The translations under genes were made by a program, and so were the position numbers. The notes beneath the pieces are model-generated. The model ran no database searches. It worked only from the letters and a program-made list of their open reading frames with translations, and was not told the origin of the DNA. Below, one piece after another: positions 33,045 through 43,652 of a stretch of DNA of 64,000 nt. The first letter of the stretch is position 1, and each line of letters opens with the position of its first letter. The stretch spans positions 1,222,873 to 1,286,872 of the forward strand of contig NW_015971542.1 in NCBI RefSeq assembly GCF_000182565.1, written 5' to 3'. The stretch is from Spizellomyces punctatus DAOM BR117 (taxonomy: Eukaryota; Chytridiomycota; Chytridiomycetes; Spizellomycetales; Spizellomycetaceae).

Positions 33045-34235
33045 CTATGAAGGTATCAACAAACTCTCGCACACAAGCACAAACTTGCCGTCTGTACCGT
33101 CTGTTGATACCCCAGGTTGCGTTGATTGTGATTCATTCTGCGGTATCTTGGGTCCCAAGGCTGCCAATACACTTGCCACCCAGTTTGCATCAGTCAATGG
33201 CGACAGATCTTCCGTGCCTTTCTTGTGAACCTCCCATGGTGGAGGTTTTGGCAATTTCTAGAGCTCTCTTCATTAGTATGTTGGCTTTGCCAATTCATGA
33301 CAATGCACATACCGCGCGAACTTTGCTGTACGGTTCCTCGCGACTGGAATACTCTCGTAATAGATGATTTGTACCAAACTGGTGATAAAAGCGGGTATCA
33401 TTTATTCTAAACAACACATCGTCGACCCGTAGGAAGAACCGCAGCAGAATCAGAAAGCATGATGGCATGACCCGCTTAAAATGCAAACGACGAGTTAAGA
33501 GCCAAGGTTCATCCAAATGCGTTATGCAGATGGCGTACCACGCGTAAGCTAAGAATCGCAGTCCCATTATCTGCCAGCTCATCTTCATATAAAATCAGTT
33601 CATCATAAAACATGATCGGATCTGGGCGTTTGAGACGTTCAATATCAATAAGTTCTTCCGATGGCTTGAATTCACTTCCAGTGGACTCAATCGTTCCAGT
33701 ATAGTCGGTCGTATATGTCCAGTCGTAAGGTTTCACAACATCTTTAATCTTTTCGTGGGCTGCCGCGCTGCAACACATGTATATTAGCTGATGAAGATCA
33801 GTTTCCTTTCACACATTCTAAGTGACGGCAGATCAATCGGCTTTCTAACCTTTTTTGGGACCAATGATCTGCATAAGCGACTTTTATTCCTTCTGCTGCA
33901 GCTGGGGACGCATCTACTCGCTTCAAGGCGTCGATAGCTTTGAAGGTGATCTGCAAGCCGGATTCATGGCACAGTGATAGGTGGTTGTTTCCAAAGAGCA
34001 TTTCAGGGTTGGGAATAGGGAGCTCTTGGGATGCTCTGTAAGAAAATATTTGCGGTGTTCTGGTTAGCTGGCTTGGAAGGGCAAGGAAATAGACATCTAG
34101 GGGATCATACCTGTCCAACTCGCTCGAGTTATAAATGGGCGCTTTGCGGGTGGTAATTGTCCAGCCATTCAATTTTATGCCAGTCTCTTGGCCGTTGGCA
34201 ATGAGCACGGGTTCTGTAGTGGATACTGCCGTCAT
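33045..34235 (-). CDS. TIP41: TIP41-like TOR/PP2A signalling regulator
   Basis: Five exons (34235-34111, 34035-33850, 33767-33539, 33474-33313, 33257-33045) encode 304 aa. The assembled protein follows the TIP41/TIPRL family: LNGWTITTRKAPIYNSSELD, LPIPNPEMLFGNNHLSL, SGLQITFKAIDALKRVD, VKVAYADHW, PYDWTYTTDYTGTI, the very conserved LYEDELADNGTAILSLRV, RVMPSCFLILLRFFLRVD and NDTRFYHQF. TIP41 binds PP2A-type catalytic subunits or Tap42/alpha4 and modulates TOR signalling. The first intron (34036-34110, 75 nt) is stop-free in frame and would insert 25 spurious residues. Divergent with RPS29 (210 bp), a classic TOR output gene. Confidence 0.94.
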
Positions 34236-34445
34236 GGCTGGTGGAGCAAGGTTGCAAGATGACCGTTTTGGCCGTCAGCTCAGAGTCGATCGCGGACGTC
34301 GCGCCACATAAGCCACAACCTCGTGAAGCCAATCATTGAATGCACTTGGTCTTTTGTACGTAATACGATGAAAGCTTACAGCTGAACGGTTATCGTTTTC
34401 TTGTTTTTCTTTTGTTCATCGCTTGGTTCGTTATTTGCAGCAAGA

Positions 34446-34788
34446 ATGACACACCGAGATATTTGGTTTTCGCACCCACGCAAATATGGGAAAGGCTCTC
34501 GCCAGTGGTGAGGTTAAAAGAGTTTCGACACACAGAGAGCAGTAGATAGTTTCAACTAGTACCACTGGTTGGATAACGCCATATCTATTTTTATAGCCGA
34601 GTGTGCTCCCATCAGGCTGGTCTAGTCCGCAAGTATAATCTCAATATCTGCCGTCAGTGCTTTCGGGAGTATGCTTTGGACATTGGTTTTATAAAGGTAA
34701 CAAGTGTGGCATATGTTTCCAATGTTTGGAGAGGCCAGCACTGAGTCAATGACATTCATGCATGCTTTTGATATGGTAGTATCGATAG
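34446..34788 (+). CDS. RPS29: 40S ribosomal protein S29 (uS14)
   Basis: Three exons, 34446-34507, 34597-34696 and a 9-nt terminal exon 34780-34788, give exactly the 56 aa of this protein. It starts [20 protein letters not shown] and continues [19 protein letters not shown] and [15 protein letters not shown], ending YR after the last splice. The four zinc-binding cysteines are present as CxxC...CxxC. It sits in the head of the 40S subunit. Each exon is too short to show as a long open frame; the acceptor GGTAG before TAT CGA TAG provides the canonical C-terminus. Divergent promoter shared with TIP41. Confidence 0.96.
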
Positions 34789-35216
34789 CTAGCTTATTGT
34801 GGAATGGCCTTCAACCAGGTTGGGAGGATTCACGATCGTTGTTACATCCCATCTGTCTACATTAAGTGTAGCCCTGCATTTTGCACATCACACGCCCTTG
34901 CGGAGACCCGAGCGCTACATTGTGACCATGCATCCTTTAATAGCCGATTAGGTTTCGGCCCAAGAGAGCGATATGCTCCATTTCGTCGCAGCTCCTCGCT
35001 CGTTATGGTGTGGTTTGAAGGCCCAATTCTTCTCCGCGTGGGTTTTGATCGAGGTCACGTGGTTTGCTGACGTTGGGTGAAATTGTTTCAACGGCAGCCG
35101 TTTCTGCACATTTGCAAGGAAAACAAAAAAGGATGACGGTTGGGTGTTCATAATCTCATATTCTTTATTTTCATTCTGCCGACGTTTTCCACATCCTACT
35201 TGGTGACTTTCTTTCT
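34789..35216. other. Intergenic region downstream of RPS29
   Basis: 428 bp. A plus-strand frame at 34804-35070 overlaps the RPS29 3' flank and has no recognisable similarity. A hydrophobic stretch encoded just before 35217 in the frame of the next gene hints at an unmapped signal-peptide exon, but no ATG or acceptor was resolved. Confidence 0.4.
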
Positions 35217-36295
35217 ATGGCCCAAGCACCAGCCCCGTTTCCGCCATGCTTGACGGATAAGGATTGTGTCGTCACTGGTGGGTTGGCTCCGAAATGCGTT
35301 ATCAACGGTGCGGCCGGCGTGTGCTCTCCAAAAAAGTCTAGCACAACAAACACGCCAGCGGCAACACCAAAAGCGAACCAGGCGGGCAATAAGAGTACTG
35401 GGGGTGTCTCCATACCAATGGTAAGCAACATGGAAGGAATGATCAGTTGTCCAAGAGTTTGTCCTAATACTGCTCTCGAAATCTGCCCCAGATAATTGGA
35501 GTGGTAGCAGGCGCCGCTGTTTTGCTAGCGATTGTGATTGGATTCCTGATTATACGAAAGAGGCGGGCACGAAGGGCTGCAGACGATCGGGAGAACACAA
35601 AAGATATTGAACAAGACGATGCACCAACTTTCATCAAAAAACATGCAGCCCGCTCAAAGCGTAAGACTGCTCAAGAGGCATTCAATAACCCGACGTTGGT
35701 ACCTGTGGAAATGTCTTCTTCTCCATTTACGCCTGAACCTATCCCACCGCCTCCTCATGCCACCGTCACGCCACCGCCAATCCACGCATCAAGGACCAGC
35801 ATGGCAAGTTCTCGCAGTGCGAGAACTGCTTATATTCATCCAGTAGCACCACCGCAAGCACTACCGGACGGGCCTTCCCACGACACACTTCTTAGGCACG
35901 CTGCAAATAACCCCTACCCGATCTACCAACCCATGCCATTAGGGCCCACGAACCCGCACGGCCTTGGCTTCTACTTTACCGCCTTTGACACGACCTACAC
36001 AGGTACACTTGACACTGCCACGGGGCAGTTTAGGTTCAATGACCAGTACCAATGCGATGATTACTACTACAAGTTGAATGCAGTGCCATATTATATGGAA
36101 TCCCGACCAAGTACAAGTGGAAGCGGAAGTGACTATGGGCGCGAGGGTTCTACAACTTTGTCCGCCTCTGGGGATACGGCAGTGGATTCTGAAAAACAGA
36201 GTCCACGAATGGAAGCAGCGTACAGACCAAGTTTAGACAGCGGCAGACCCACTTCCGTTTTCGTTGATGCAGGATTTAGACCACGGGGGATGTGA
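35217..36295 (+). CDS. Single-pass membrane protein with Cys-containing ectodomain
   Basis: Two exons (35217-35420, 35492-36295) encode 335 aa from the first ATG. A short cysteine-containing region (PPCLTDKDCVVTGGL, APKCVINGAAGVC) and Thr/Ser-rich linker precede a transmembrane helix (IIGVVAGAAVLLAIVIGFLI) followed by the basic stop-transfer RKRRARR. The cytosolic tail is Pro/Ser-rich and ends with Tyr-rich GFYFTAFDTTYTGTLDTA, then DQYQCDDYYYKLNAVPYYM. The layout resembles fungal wall sensors or small adhesins, but I recognise no family. The predicted protein lacks a signal peptide. The sequence immediately upstream in frame codes VFHILLGDFLS, so the true start may lie in an upstream exon. 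Confidence 0.7.
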
Positions 36296-36633
36296 GCAGG
36301 TTTCGCAACGACCCGAGGGCGTTGAGTATACTGATACTGACCGATTAGTAGGATGTGAGCATTTGTGGGACACTGTACATTGAAGGAATTAGTGAATATA
36401 TATTATGATTTTTTTTAAAAACTATCTGTTGGATAAAAGGAGCAAAAGGATGATGAGAAGACCTGATTAGCTAATCAGCAACTGAAATCGCGAAAGACTT
36501 TCGTTAGCCAGCATTCAGTTGGCCGAAATCCACCAACCACAATATACTTGTACATACCACCATTCTTGTATCTTTTAGTTTTTTGCTCCTCATAGGTTTG
36601 GGAGTCTTTGGTTAGCTTACCTTTCTTACTACC
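36296..36633. other. Intergenic region upstream of SEC6
   Basis: 338 bp between tandem plus-strand genes. AT-rich 3' flank with a T8 tract near 36410, then the SEC6 promoter. No gene seen. Confidence 0.5.
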
Positions 36634-38928
36634 ATGACCGCCGCTGTACCTTATACCGACATCAATGCCAATCTCGCTTCCGACTTTGTTGCGGACGCCA
36701 CAGAAACCGCCGTGTTTCGTCTAGCCGATATTCTACGACACCCCGACGACTTGACAAACAAGCTTGTGTCTGTCCGTAAACGCTTCGCCCTTGAGCGCGC
36801 AACAATTGACGCGCAACTGAAAACCGCAGTGGAGAGTCAACTGGATGATGCGCAACGAGGACTAGATACGCTAAGCTCTTCAAAAGATGAAACGGAGCGC
36901 ATAAAAACCAATCTCTCCAACATTGATCAACTGTGTGCTGCTGCTCAAAACACCATTCGGAATTATGGGCGGATAAAGAGGATCTCGCGAACCCATCAAA
37001 ACTTTGTTGCGACAAAGCAGATGGTGGAACAATTCCAGCAGCTAAACAGTCAAGTGGCACGGATACGAGGTCTACTTGAGGAGGATTCAAAGGAGCTTCT
37101 AGGACCTGCTCCTAATCTTCTCCTCATCCACTACAAGTTGCAGCAGCTTGAGACTTTTCGAAATAGTACCCTGGCCAGAGCACGACGGTCTCCCGCCGAT
37201 GTTCTGAATACTCTTCACGAATACTTTCACAAAGTGGACCAACTTGAACACGAATTCGAGGAATATTTGTTTCGGCTCGCCCGTCGGACTGTTGATCTGA
37301 TAAAGGGCGGCTATGCATCGACGGTTGTGAGGATGGTGAAGATAATAGAAACGGAAGAACGGGCTGATGAAATTGCATCCGTGCAGGAGGTTGTTTCCCC
37401 ATCCTCCATAAACTCGGATGATCATGTCTCCGATGTAGATCCGTCACAACCACGGCCAGTCAAATCCTATCGCATCAAATTCTTCGATGCCCTACGTGAT
37501 GGAATCGTTGAGGAGATAACTACGATGTATTCCAAAAACAAGGATGATCTGTCAAGTTTGTTGGCAGATTTCGACTCTGTAGTGGATAATCTCATTCTTG
37601 TCCATGATGAGGTCGTCCCACGTTTCCCGGAACGATATAATATCTTCCATTTCTATGTTTTGGAATATCACCGAGCGATATATGATACCGTCAACAAGAT
37701 AACCTCGTCCGCAATTGACGCTGGGGATATCCTTATGCTTTTGCGGTGGGTGCGGGATTACTATTCGTCCATGTCTTCACGTCTAGACGTCAGTGAAGAA
37801 CTTCTCGAGCCGCGTTTACTGGATGGAAAGGAAGATCAACTAACAGGAGACTACGTGAAGCTTGTTCGCTCGAAGCTTGCAGAGTGGCTTTCTAACATTC
37901 TTCGTACGGAAACTGTGGACTTTCTGGAACGGCGACATGCACCCGAGACGGATGGGTCAGGGAATTACCTTCTTACGGGCTCTGTTATTGTATTCCAAAT
38001 GTTCAATCAGCAAGTTGATGTTGTGTCCTCCTCGTCTCGTGGACAGCTGCTCTTTGATGTTATGCAAGAGTGCTGCGTGACTCTTGACGAATTCCATAAA
38101 GCCTGGACGCGAATACTAGACACTGAATATCAAAAGTTTCTTGATAAATCACCCGACCTGGCAGAAGGACTGCCTGACTATATTGTGGCACTGGCCAATG
38201 ATTGCCTTCGGAGTAGCGAGTTCTCGGAATCGTTATTAGAACGGACGGAACCTCTGATTGATGGGTCGTTTCGGCCGCAACTGTCGCAGAAAATCAAGGA
38301 TGCCACAGACGGGTTCATGAAAGTATCGCGGCGTGCATCTCAGATACTCGTGGAAATTGTAATAGCTGATCTTCGTCCTGCGGTTAATCTCCTACACTGC
38401 CAACCACAATGGTACGACCAAGATTTGATGCGTCTCGTCATTGGCACTCTAGAGGACTACTGCGATGATTTTCACGTAACGATGGCGGAACTCCTCTTCA
38501 ACCGCTTCACAACTGAACTCATGGATCGAATGGTTGGCTGCTATATTGAATCTCTCCGAAACAAAAATGTCAAGTTTCGCATGCCCATGGCCACCGAAAA
38601 AATGCGAGCAGAGCTGTCACAAGTCATTGATTTTTTCACCCGTTACAAAACCGCGAAGCGTGTCAAAGCGGCGTTTGAAGTCATGGAGAAAATTATCGGC
38701 TTTGTGGAGAGTTCTCCCAAGATGGCTTTCCTGGACTTTTATTCCTTGTGGAAAGCGTACCCCGACTGTCCAATTGAATTTTTTGAGTGGTTGCTCAGTA
38801 AGAGGGATGATTTGGATAAGACGCAGGTTAGAGAGGTGATGGACGCGTGTAGAAGCAAAGCTCAGGAAGAACGGCCTGAGCAAGTACAAGTGCAGCCTAC
38901 AATATTTAGCAAGCTGAAACTAAAATGA
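36634..38928 (+). CDS. SEC6: Exocyst complex component Sec6 (EXOC3)
   Basis: One uninterrupted exon of 764 aa, unusual among the intron-rich neighbours. The N-terminal half is coiled coil (DAQRGLDTLSSSKDETERIK, FVATKQMVEQFQQLN, LLIHYKLQQLETFRN). The C-terminal half carries the Sec6 helical bundles with WYDQDLMRLVIGTLEDYCDD, LMDRMVGCYIESLRNKNVKF, VIDFFTRYK and MAFLDFYSLWKAYPDCPIEF, which are diagnostic. Sec6 is a core subunit of the octameric exocyst that tethers secretory vesicles at the plasma membrane, contacting Sec8 and SNAREs. Length matches the family (about 750-800). ATG at 36634 follows an in-frame stop-containing upstream region. Confidence 0.94.
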   Translation: MTAAVPYTDINANLASDFVADATETAVFRLADILRHPDDLTNKLVSVRKRFALERATIDAQLKTAVESQLDDAQRGLDTLSSSKDETERIKTNLSNIDQLCAAAQNTIRNYGRIKRISRTHQNFVATKQMVEQFQQLNSQVARIRGLLEEDSKELLGPAPNLLLIHYKLQQLETFRNSTLARARRSPADVLNTLHEYFHKVDQLEHEFEEYLFRLARRTVDLIKGGYASTVVRMVKIIETEERADEIASVQEVVSPSSINSDDHVSDVDPSQPRPVKSYRIKFFDALRDGIVEEITTMYSKNKDDLSSLLADFDSVVDNLILVHDEVVPRFPERYNIFHFYVLEYHRAIYDTVNKITSSAIDAGDILMLLRWVRDYYSSMSSRLDVSEELLEPRLLDGKEDQLTGDYVKLVRSKLAEWLSNILRTETVDFLERRHAPETDGSGNYLLTGSVIVFQMFNQQVDVVSSSSRGQLLFDVMQECCVTLDEFHKAWTRILDTEYQKFLDKSPDLAEGLPDYIVALANDCLRSSEFSESLLERTEPLIDGSFRPQLSQKIKDATDGFMKVSRRASQILVEIVIADLRPAVNLLHCQPQWYDQDLMRLVIGTLEDYCDDFHVTMAELLFNRFTTELMDRMVGCYIESLRNKNVKFRMPMATEKMRAELSQVIDFFTRYKTAKRVKAAFEVMEKIIGFVESSPKMAFLDFYSLWKAYPDCPIEFFEWLLSKRDDLDKTQVREVMDACRSKAQEERPEQVQVQPTIFSKLKLK

Positions 38929-39097
38929 TCATCTTATGCCTTTAAACATGACGTATTTGTATGTACCTCGCGGTCCATGATACCAGTTTTGGCCAGCCGT
39001 AGGAGTATCTTTTAGCACAAAAAGTGACCGTGAGACGAACGTGCGGCTGCATTGCATTATAACTTCACTTCTACTTTTCTACTACATCTAGCAGCAT

Positions 39098-42000
39098 TTA
39101 AACGTTTCCGGACGTCATGGCCCTGGTCGAGATTGGCCCTTTCAGTGAGTCGATGGTATGCGACTTCCGAGTGCAGCGGACACTCTTGAAATGACCTATC
39201 CATTCGTCAAGACTCTCAGGCGTAGAGGTCTGCAATTCCCACACCAAGTTATTGTTCAGTTGGATCAAAAGGCAATAACCTGACTCGGGTGACTTGATGA
39301 CGTTGAGAATTTTGAGATCTTCTACTTGTACGGTTGTGCCTTTGTATTCAGATGCCTCTTCGAGAGGAATCTCTGCAACAACGCTTCGGTTGGGCACGAG
39401 GATGATGGACCGTCGAACCCATCTACTAACACCAATCAACAACTTGGACCTGGCAATGCGGACGTCAGCATGTCCTTCTACCACCTCCACCTTATCCAGC
39501 TTGCTAAATGAGTTAGTTCCAATCTTTTCGGTACTCAATTCGGATCCCGAAAGCACTGCTCCATTTCCGGTGGGAGCGTCATCCTTCATCAGTGGCTGGT
39601 GCGGAGAGACAAGCAGAGTCTTCACTTTCGGCAGGAAGAAAATTCCATAAACAAGAGATGTGATGACGAGAATACCCACAGGGATCACCAAAGGGTTTCC
39701 CGTTGTCTGGGCGATGATCTGAAGCATCGTACCATGTGTCAATATGGGAATAGTCGTTACTGTATCAGAGCAGTGTACCTACCGGAATGATCACCACAAA
39801 CGTCACCTAAAGTGTCATGAAAATGTCAGAGTAGATCGACTTGATTTCAAAAGCGTGACACACTCACGATATTGTACATGGCAAGGCCGATAAGTTTCGA
39901 CTCGTTGTAGCGTGCCGCTACGTTGCGGATCTAGGAGAATGTATAAATGAAGGCTCACCCATCCACATCATTATTAAGACTCACCGAGTATGCAAGGAGT
40001 GTAGTCGCTATGAGAACGAGGGCATTGAAGATGAGAACCACAGCGCTAAGTATATCACGCGCAGTTGTACCGCCCATCGAGCATTCCCAGTACCGAGTCG
40101 TTGTATTAACGGACAAGATATTCGGCTTTGGAGGAGCAACAGTGAGCCAGATTGCGAGAAGCAGCTGGTGGATACACAGTCGTTAGCAACGGACTTCAAT
40201 TAACCTTCGCTAGATCGTGGCGTACCCCTTCAATAACGACGATTCCAAGAGCAATTCGCAACGTCTTCAGGTCTGTTATCTTCCCAATCCGGATGCGAGC
40301 TGCAAATATAGTTCGAATGCGCCAAGTCTTTGCGAGAATACTGCCGTTTACGAGGCCTACAAGCACATCAGAAAGGCAGTTGAGTATCAAAACTATTCCA
40401 TTTTTACGACAATAGAATATCATCTGTACCAAATGACATGACCAGTGGAATTGGAATCACTCTGCAAACGTTTTCGTCCTTGGCTTTAATGTAAAGGAAG
40501 ACAGTAGAGTAGCTCATCATGAGGCCAAACAGGATCTACAGGCCCATTAAGTAAGGAGCATAAGTTAAGTCTTGATATCAAAATATAGGTGGTCTTCTTG
40601 ACTTACCAATTCCAAAAATATCAAAGACGAGCTTCTTACGACCGGATGATTGCGATAGCCAAAGAAGAGAATTCCGGTGATTAAGGTTATTCCCATCAGA
40701 AAAGTAGTGAATGCAACGAGGATGTTTCCAGCGGTAGTCAAATATTCGATCGTGTCCGCTGGTAGAGTGATACCCAAGACCAGGTGTAACTGGACAAACA
40801 ATGTAGCAAGCGCGCTGGATGCCGACACTTGATCGGAAAGGATATTGCTGACGGTGACGAATACATCTGAGGATACTTTATCGTAGGAAGATCCTGAAAC
40901 TGCTGTTGGTCGCGCCACGGTGGTGACGGATTTTAGAGCGTTGCACCATACAGAGAAGTTACCGGCGCAAAATGTAGTGTCATCGTACAGTGCTGGGTGT
41001 GTAGGCCAGTAAGGACTAAATGAGTTGAGGAAAGTCTGTTAGATGTGCTCCCGAATTGTTTCTACATATATTATGAACCAACCTGTACTGCAATGCTCTA
41101 TCGCGTTGATATTGGTACGATGTCAGGAAACTTGCGGCAATGACGGCCGCCTCTGGCTTTGTGGTGAATTTGTTCACCCCAACGTGCCATCCACCCAGTG
41201 TGGCCGCGGTCTGTCCTTCACTGCATCCTGGGAGTGGAGCTCTGGTTGGACGTGGTTAATTTGGCTCGCCATCGCAAGATGCTGCAAATGAGAAACTTAC
41301 ACGCCGACAATGCCTCCCGCGTCTAGTTGTCCGCTCATGGGTCCCTCCCGAAAATCGTTGTAACCGTCCCTTGAATGCAACGTATCAGTTACAGTTTCCT
41401 TTTTCGATCCGTGTATACTGAGTAGCTACCAAAAGCGCATGAACACGGCTTGACCACTAAAGAACTTCTTCGTTGTATCGGCTGTAGAAGAACCGTATTC
41501 GACGAATGTCAGACCAGAGACTGAAGTCAGAGTCTTCCAAGGGAAAACAAACCTTCACGGTACATGAGTACATCTGGGATCGTGATTTGACTTTGAGATA
41601 TCCAATTTTTAACCCGTGTGAGCATAGCAGCAGCCGAGGGGCGGTTGATGGACACTGTTCCGTCAGGTTCAATGATACTTCCACCTCCACAACTAGCGAT
41701 AAATTCTACTGCGTTGCATGTGAGACCTTCGTACTCTATTCAGAGTGGTCGAGTGCAGATTAGAAATCTGAGATTTAGAACTGGTCAAATGCTGATTCGC
41801 TTACGGGCGAATTGTCCGACCCATCCTGTCAATGAGGAATTATTCTCATTAGCAAGAACCACTTTAGCCATATGTTCCATTTCATCCCACGTCCTGTTCA
41901 ACGGCGAGATTGGTGTCAGTTTTTTTTTGCTTGTTTTCGATTCTGACGAATGGGAATCAATTACTTTGGCGGACTGGTAAAGTTTGCTATAAGGTATGAA

Positions 42001-42777
42001 GTAAGAATCACAAGCCCCACAAAAAGGTCGCTTGAAGTCTTTACCTCGGGCTAGCAAATCCTTGCGATAATACATGAGACCCAGATTCTGAACAGAACCT
42101 GATTTAGTTTACCAATGCATCATAACTCGGGCTAAAGCAGAGGATGTACCATGTAGGAAGGCAAACTGCAAACCAAGGACGGCGTGAGAGGACTGTAAAT
42201 GATACATATACCCAGCTTTGAAAATGATCTTACCCTAGAAGACGTCCCTCCACCACATCACTAACCAAAATGTGTTTATCTTGGGTTGCAACATTGCTCA
42301 CAATGCTCGGATATGGGCTACTGAATTCGCCGTTTTGAGAATATTTTCCAAGTTCCAGTAGATAGGGCGCCAATACGGCAGTATAGGCGATATCAAAATT
42401 GTATAGATCATAATTGCTGCTCTCGATTCGTCCGAGCGTTTTCATGACACCCAAGTATCTAAGAAAGGAAATATCAGAAGCCCGTAGTTATGATTGTGAT
42501 CAAGATGCTACCTACTCTGCTGTGTCGCTACTGGCTGCCTCATGAATTTCAATTGTCACGCCAGATGTCGCACTCCAGGCTGCGTAATACTGGTCAACCC
42601 ATGTTCTCATGGATGCCTCTTGCTTTTGCGTTAAGATCTTGACGACGGTAGCATCTAAGGAATATCCAAGATTAACCTTCTCCACTCCGATGGGGATGCG
42701 CACGGATTCATACTGGCGGCATGGCAGAGAAAGAGGATAGATAGTGCCAAAAGTACCAAAGGTCCAAAAGGCGGCAT
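39098..42777 (-). CDS. Chimeric receptor: bacterial-type sugar-binding protein ectodomain + class C GPCR 7TM + PH-like tail
   Basis: Seventeen predicted exons join to about 888 aa. Exon 1 (42777-42714) is a signal peptide (FGPLVLLALSILFLCHA). Residues 22-410 follow ABC family 1 sugar-binding proteins: TVVKILTQKQEASMRTWVDQ, VVEGRLLGLPSYM, LGLMYYRKDLL, TWDEMEHMAKVVLA, WVGQFAQYEGLTCNAVEFIA, FFSGQAVFMRFW and APLPGCSEGQTAATLGGWHV. A class C seven-helix domain follows (from about 475): FFGYRNHPVVRSSS, FGLMMSYSTVFLYI, AKTWRIRTIFAARIR, extracellular cysteines ENVC and YWEC, and IRNVAARYNESKLIGLAMYN. The tail (about 755-860) looks like a PH domain (EWIGHFKSV). Remaining exons: 42654-42516, 42458-42234, 42165-42150, 42087-42045, 41942-41805, 41736-41572, 41520-41430, 41369-41301, 41241-41079, 41035-40607, 40535-40430, 40356-40226, 40164-39985, 39930-39868, 39806-39783, 39718-39098. 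The 42045/41942 join is the least certain. Confidence 0.85.
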
Positions 42778-43652
42778 ATTAGAAAGGTATCAAACGCACA
42801 AGTTATCAGATGAATAACTCTATGATTTTCAGTAGGTCCCTGTTATACGTCAACTTCTAGTGCGAAAAGGAAACAACAGAAAGCCTTGATGGACGGAGTT
42901 TTTTGACAGTTTATGTGCTTTGGGTATCCCATGTGTTGATGTTTTTATGTTTTTCAACTCAGCGGTGAGGTTCCGACTGTCTCTGAATAGTTACCATGCG
43001 CGCCCTTTCAGTTAGACTCTGGATCTGCCGGCTCTATATCGGCGAGTCAGTACCCGGAACCCACATGCTTTGTTCTTGGCTTTATGTGCGCACCTGAGAT
43101 TCCATGAATTCCTAGTATTATCACGCTCAAGTATGATATATAAATGCATTAAAGTTAATCTAGATCTGGCATCACCAAAAAAAATGGTATTTATCCATGT
43201 CCATTTATACACTATGGGGATTTCACTGGAACGGTTGCTTTCTTGCCTGGCTCTGGATTTTCACATGGCTCATGGAATATTAACCAACGATGAAGACGAC
43301 CTTCCAAACTTTTTCGTAAGACTTTGTTTGGTCGGGCTGTTTACGCGAACCAATATGCCATTCATGGAACAGGACCCAAGGCTAAAAAACCTTGCTCATC
43401 ACACAGCCAAGAACTTGGCTCACGGTGCGGGTATCGGAGCGGAAGAGCGTGTCCTTCTAGAAACGTTGGAAGACTATCCTTCTCTTCTTTGGCCATGTGG
43501 AAAGGCAAGTCAATAGCTTGGTGGAACCATATGCCAGTCAATAGACCGACCAAGCATTCACCAGGTACGTTTTCATCACCTCACTCGGACATCTTCAATA
43601 TTTATAAAGCATCGAGAAGAATAAACTTTGTCCTCGACATTGAGCGAAACAA
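42778..43652. other. Intergenic region upstream of the receptor gene
   Basis: 875 bp between the receptor start and the ATP4 stop, both on the minus strand. A plus-strand frame (43070-43516, for example MAHGILTNDEDDLPNFF) contains a possible intron at 43316-43374, but it matches no family I know and its extension would run antisense into ATP4 exons. I do not call it a gene. Confidence 0.4.

Noticed and set aside
35217-35495. A separate 92-codon small secreted protein ending at 35495
   Set aside because: The GTAAGC donor at 35421 and acceptor at 35491 join this exon in frame to a transmembrane segment, so the read-through stop lies in an intron.
43070-43516. 148-codon plus-strand frame with a possible intron
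   Set aside because: No similarity found, and any extension would run antisense through ATP4 exons; kept only as an intergenic note.
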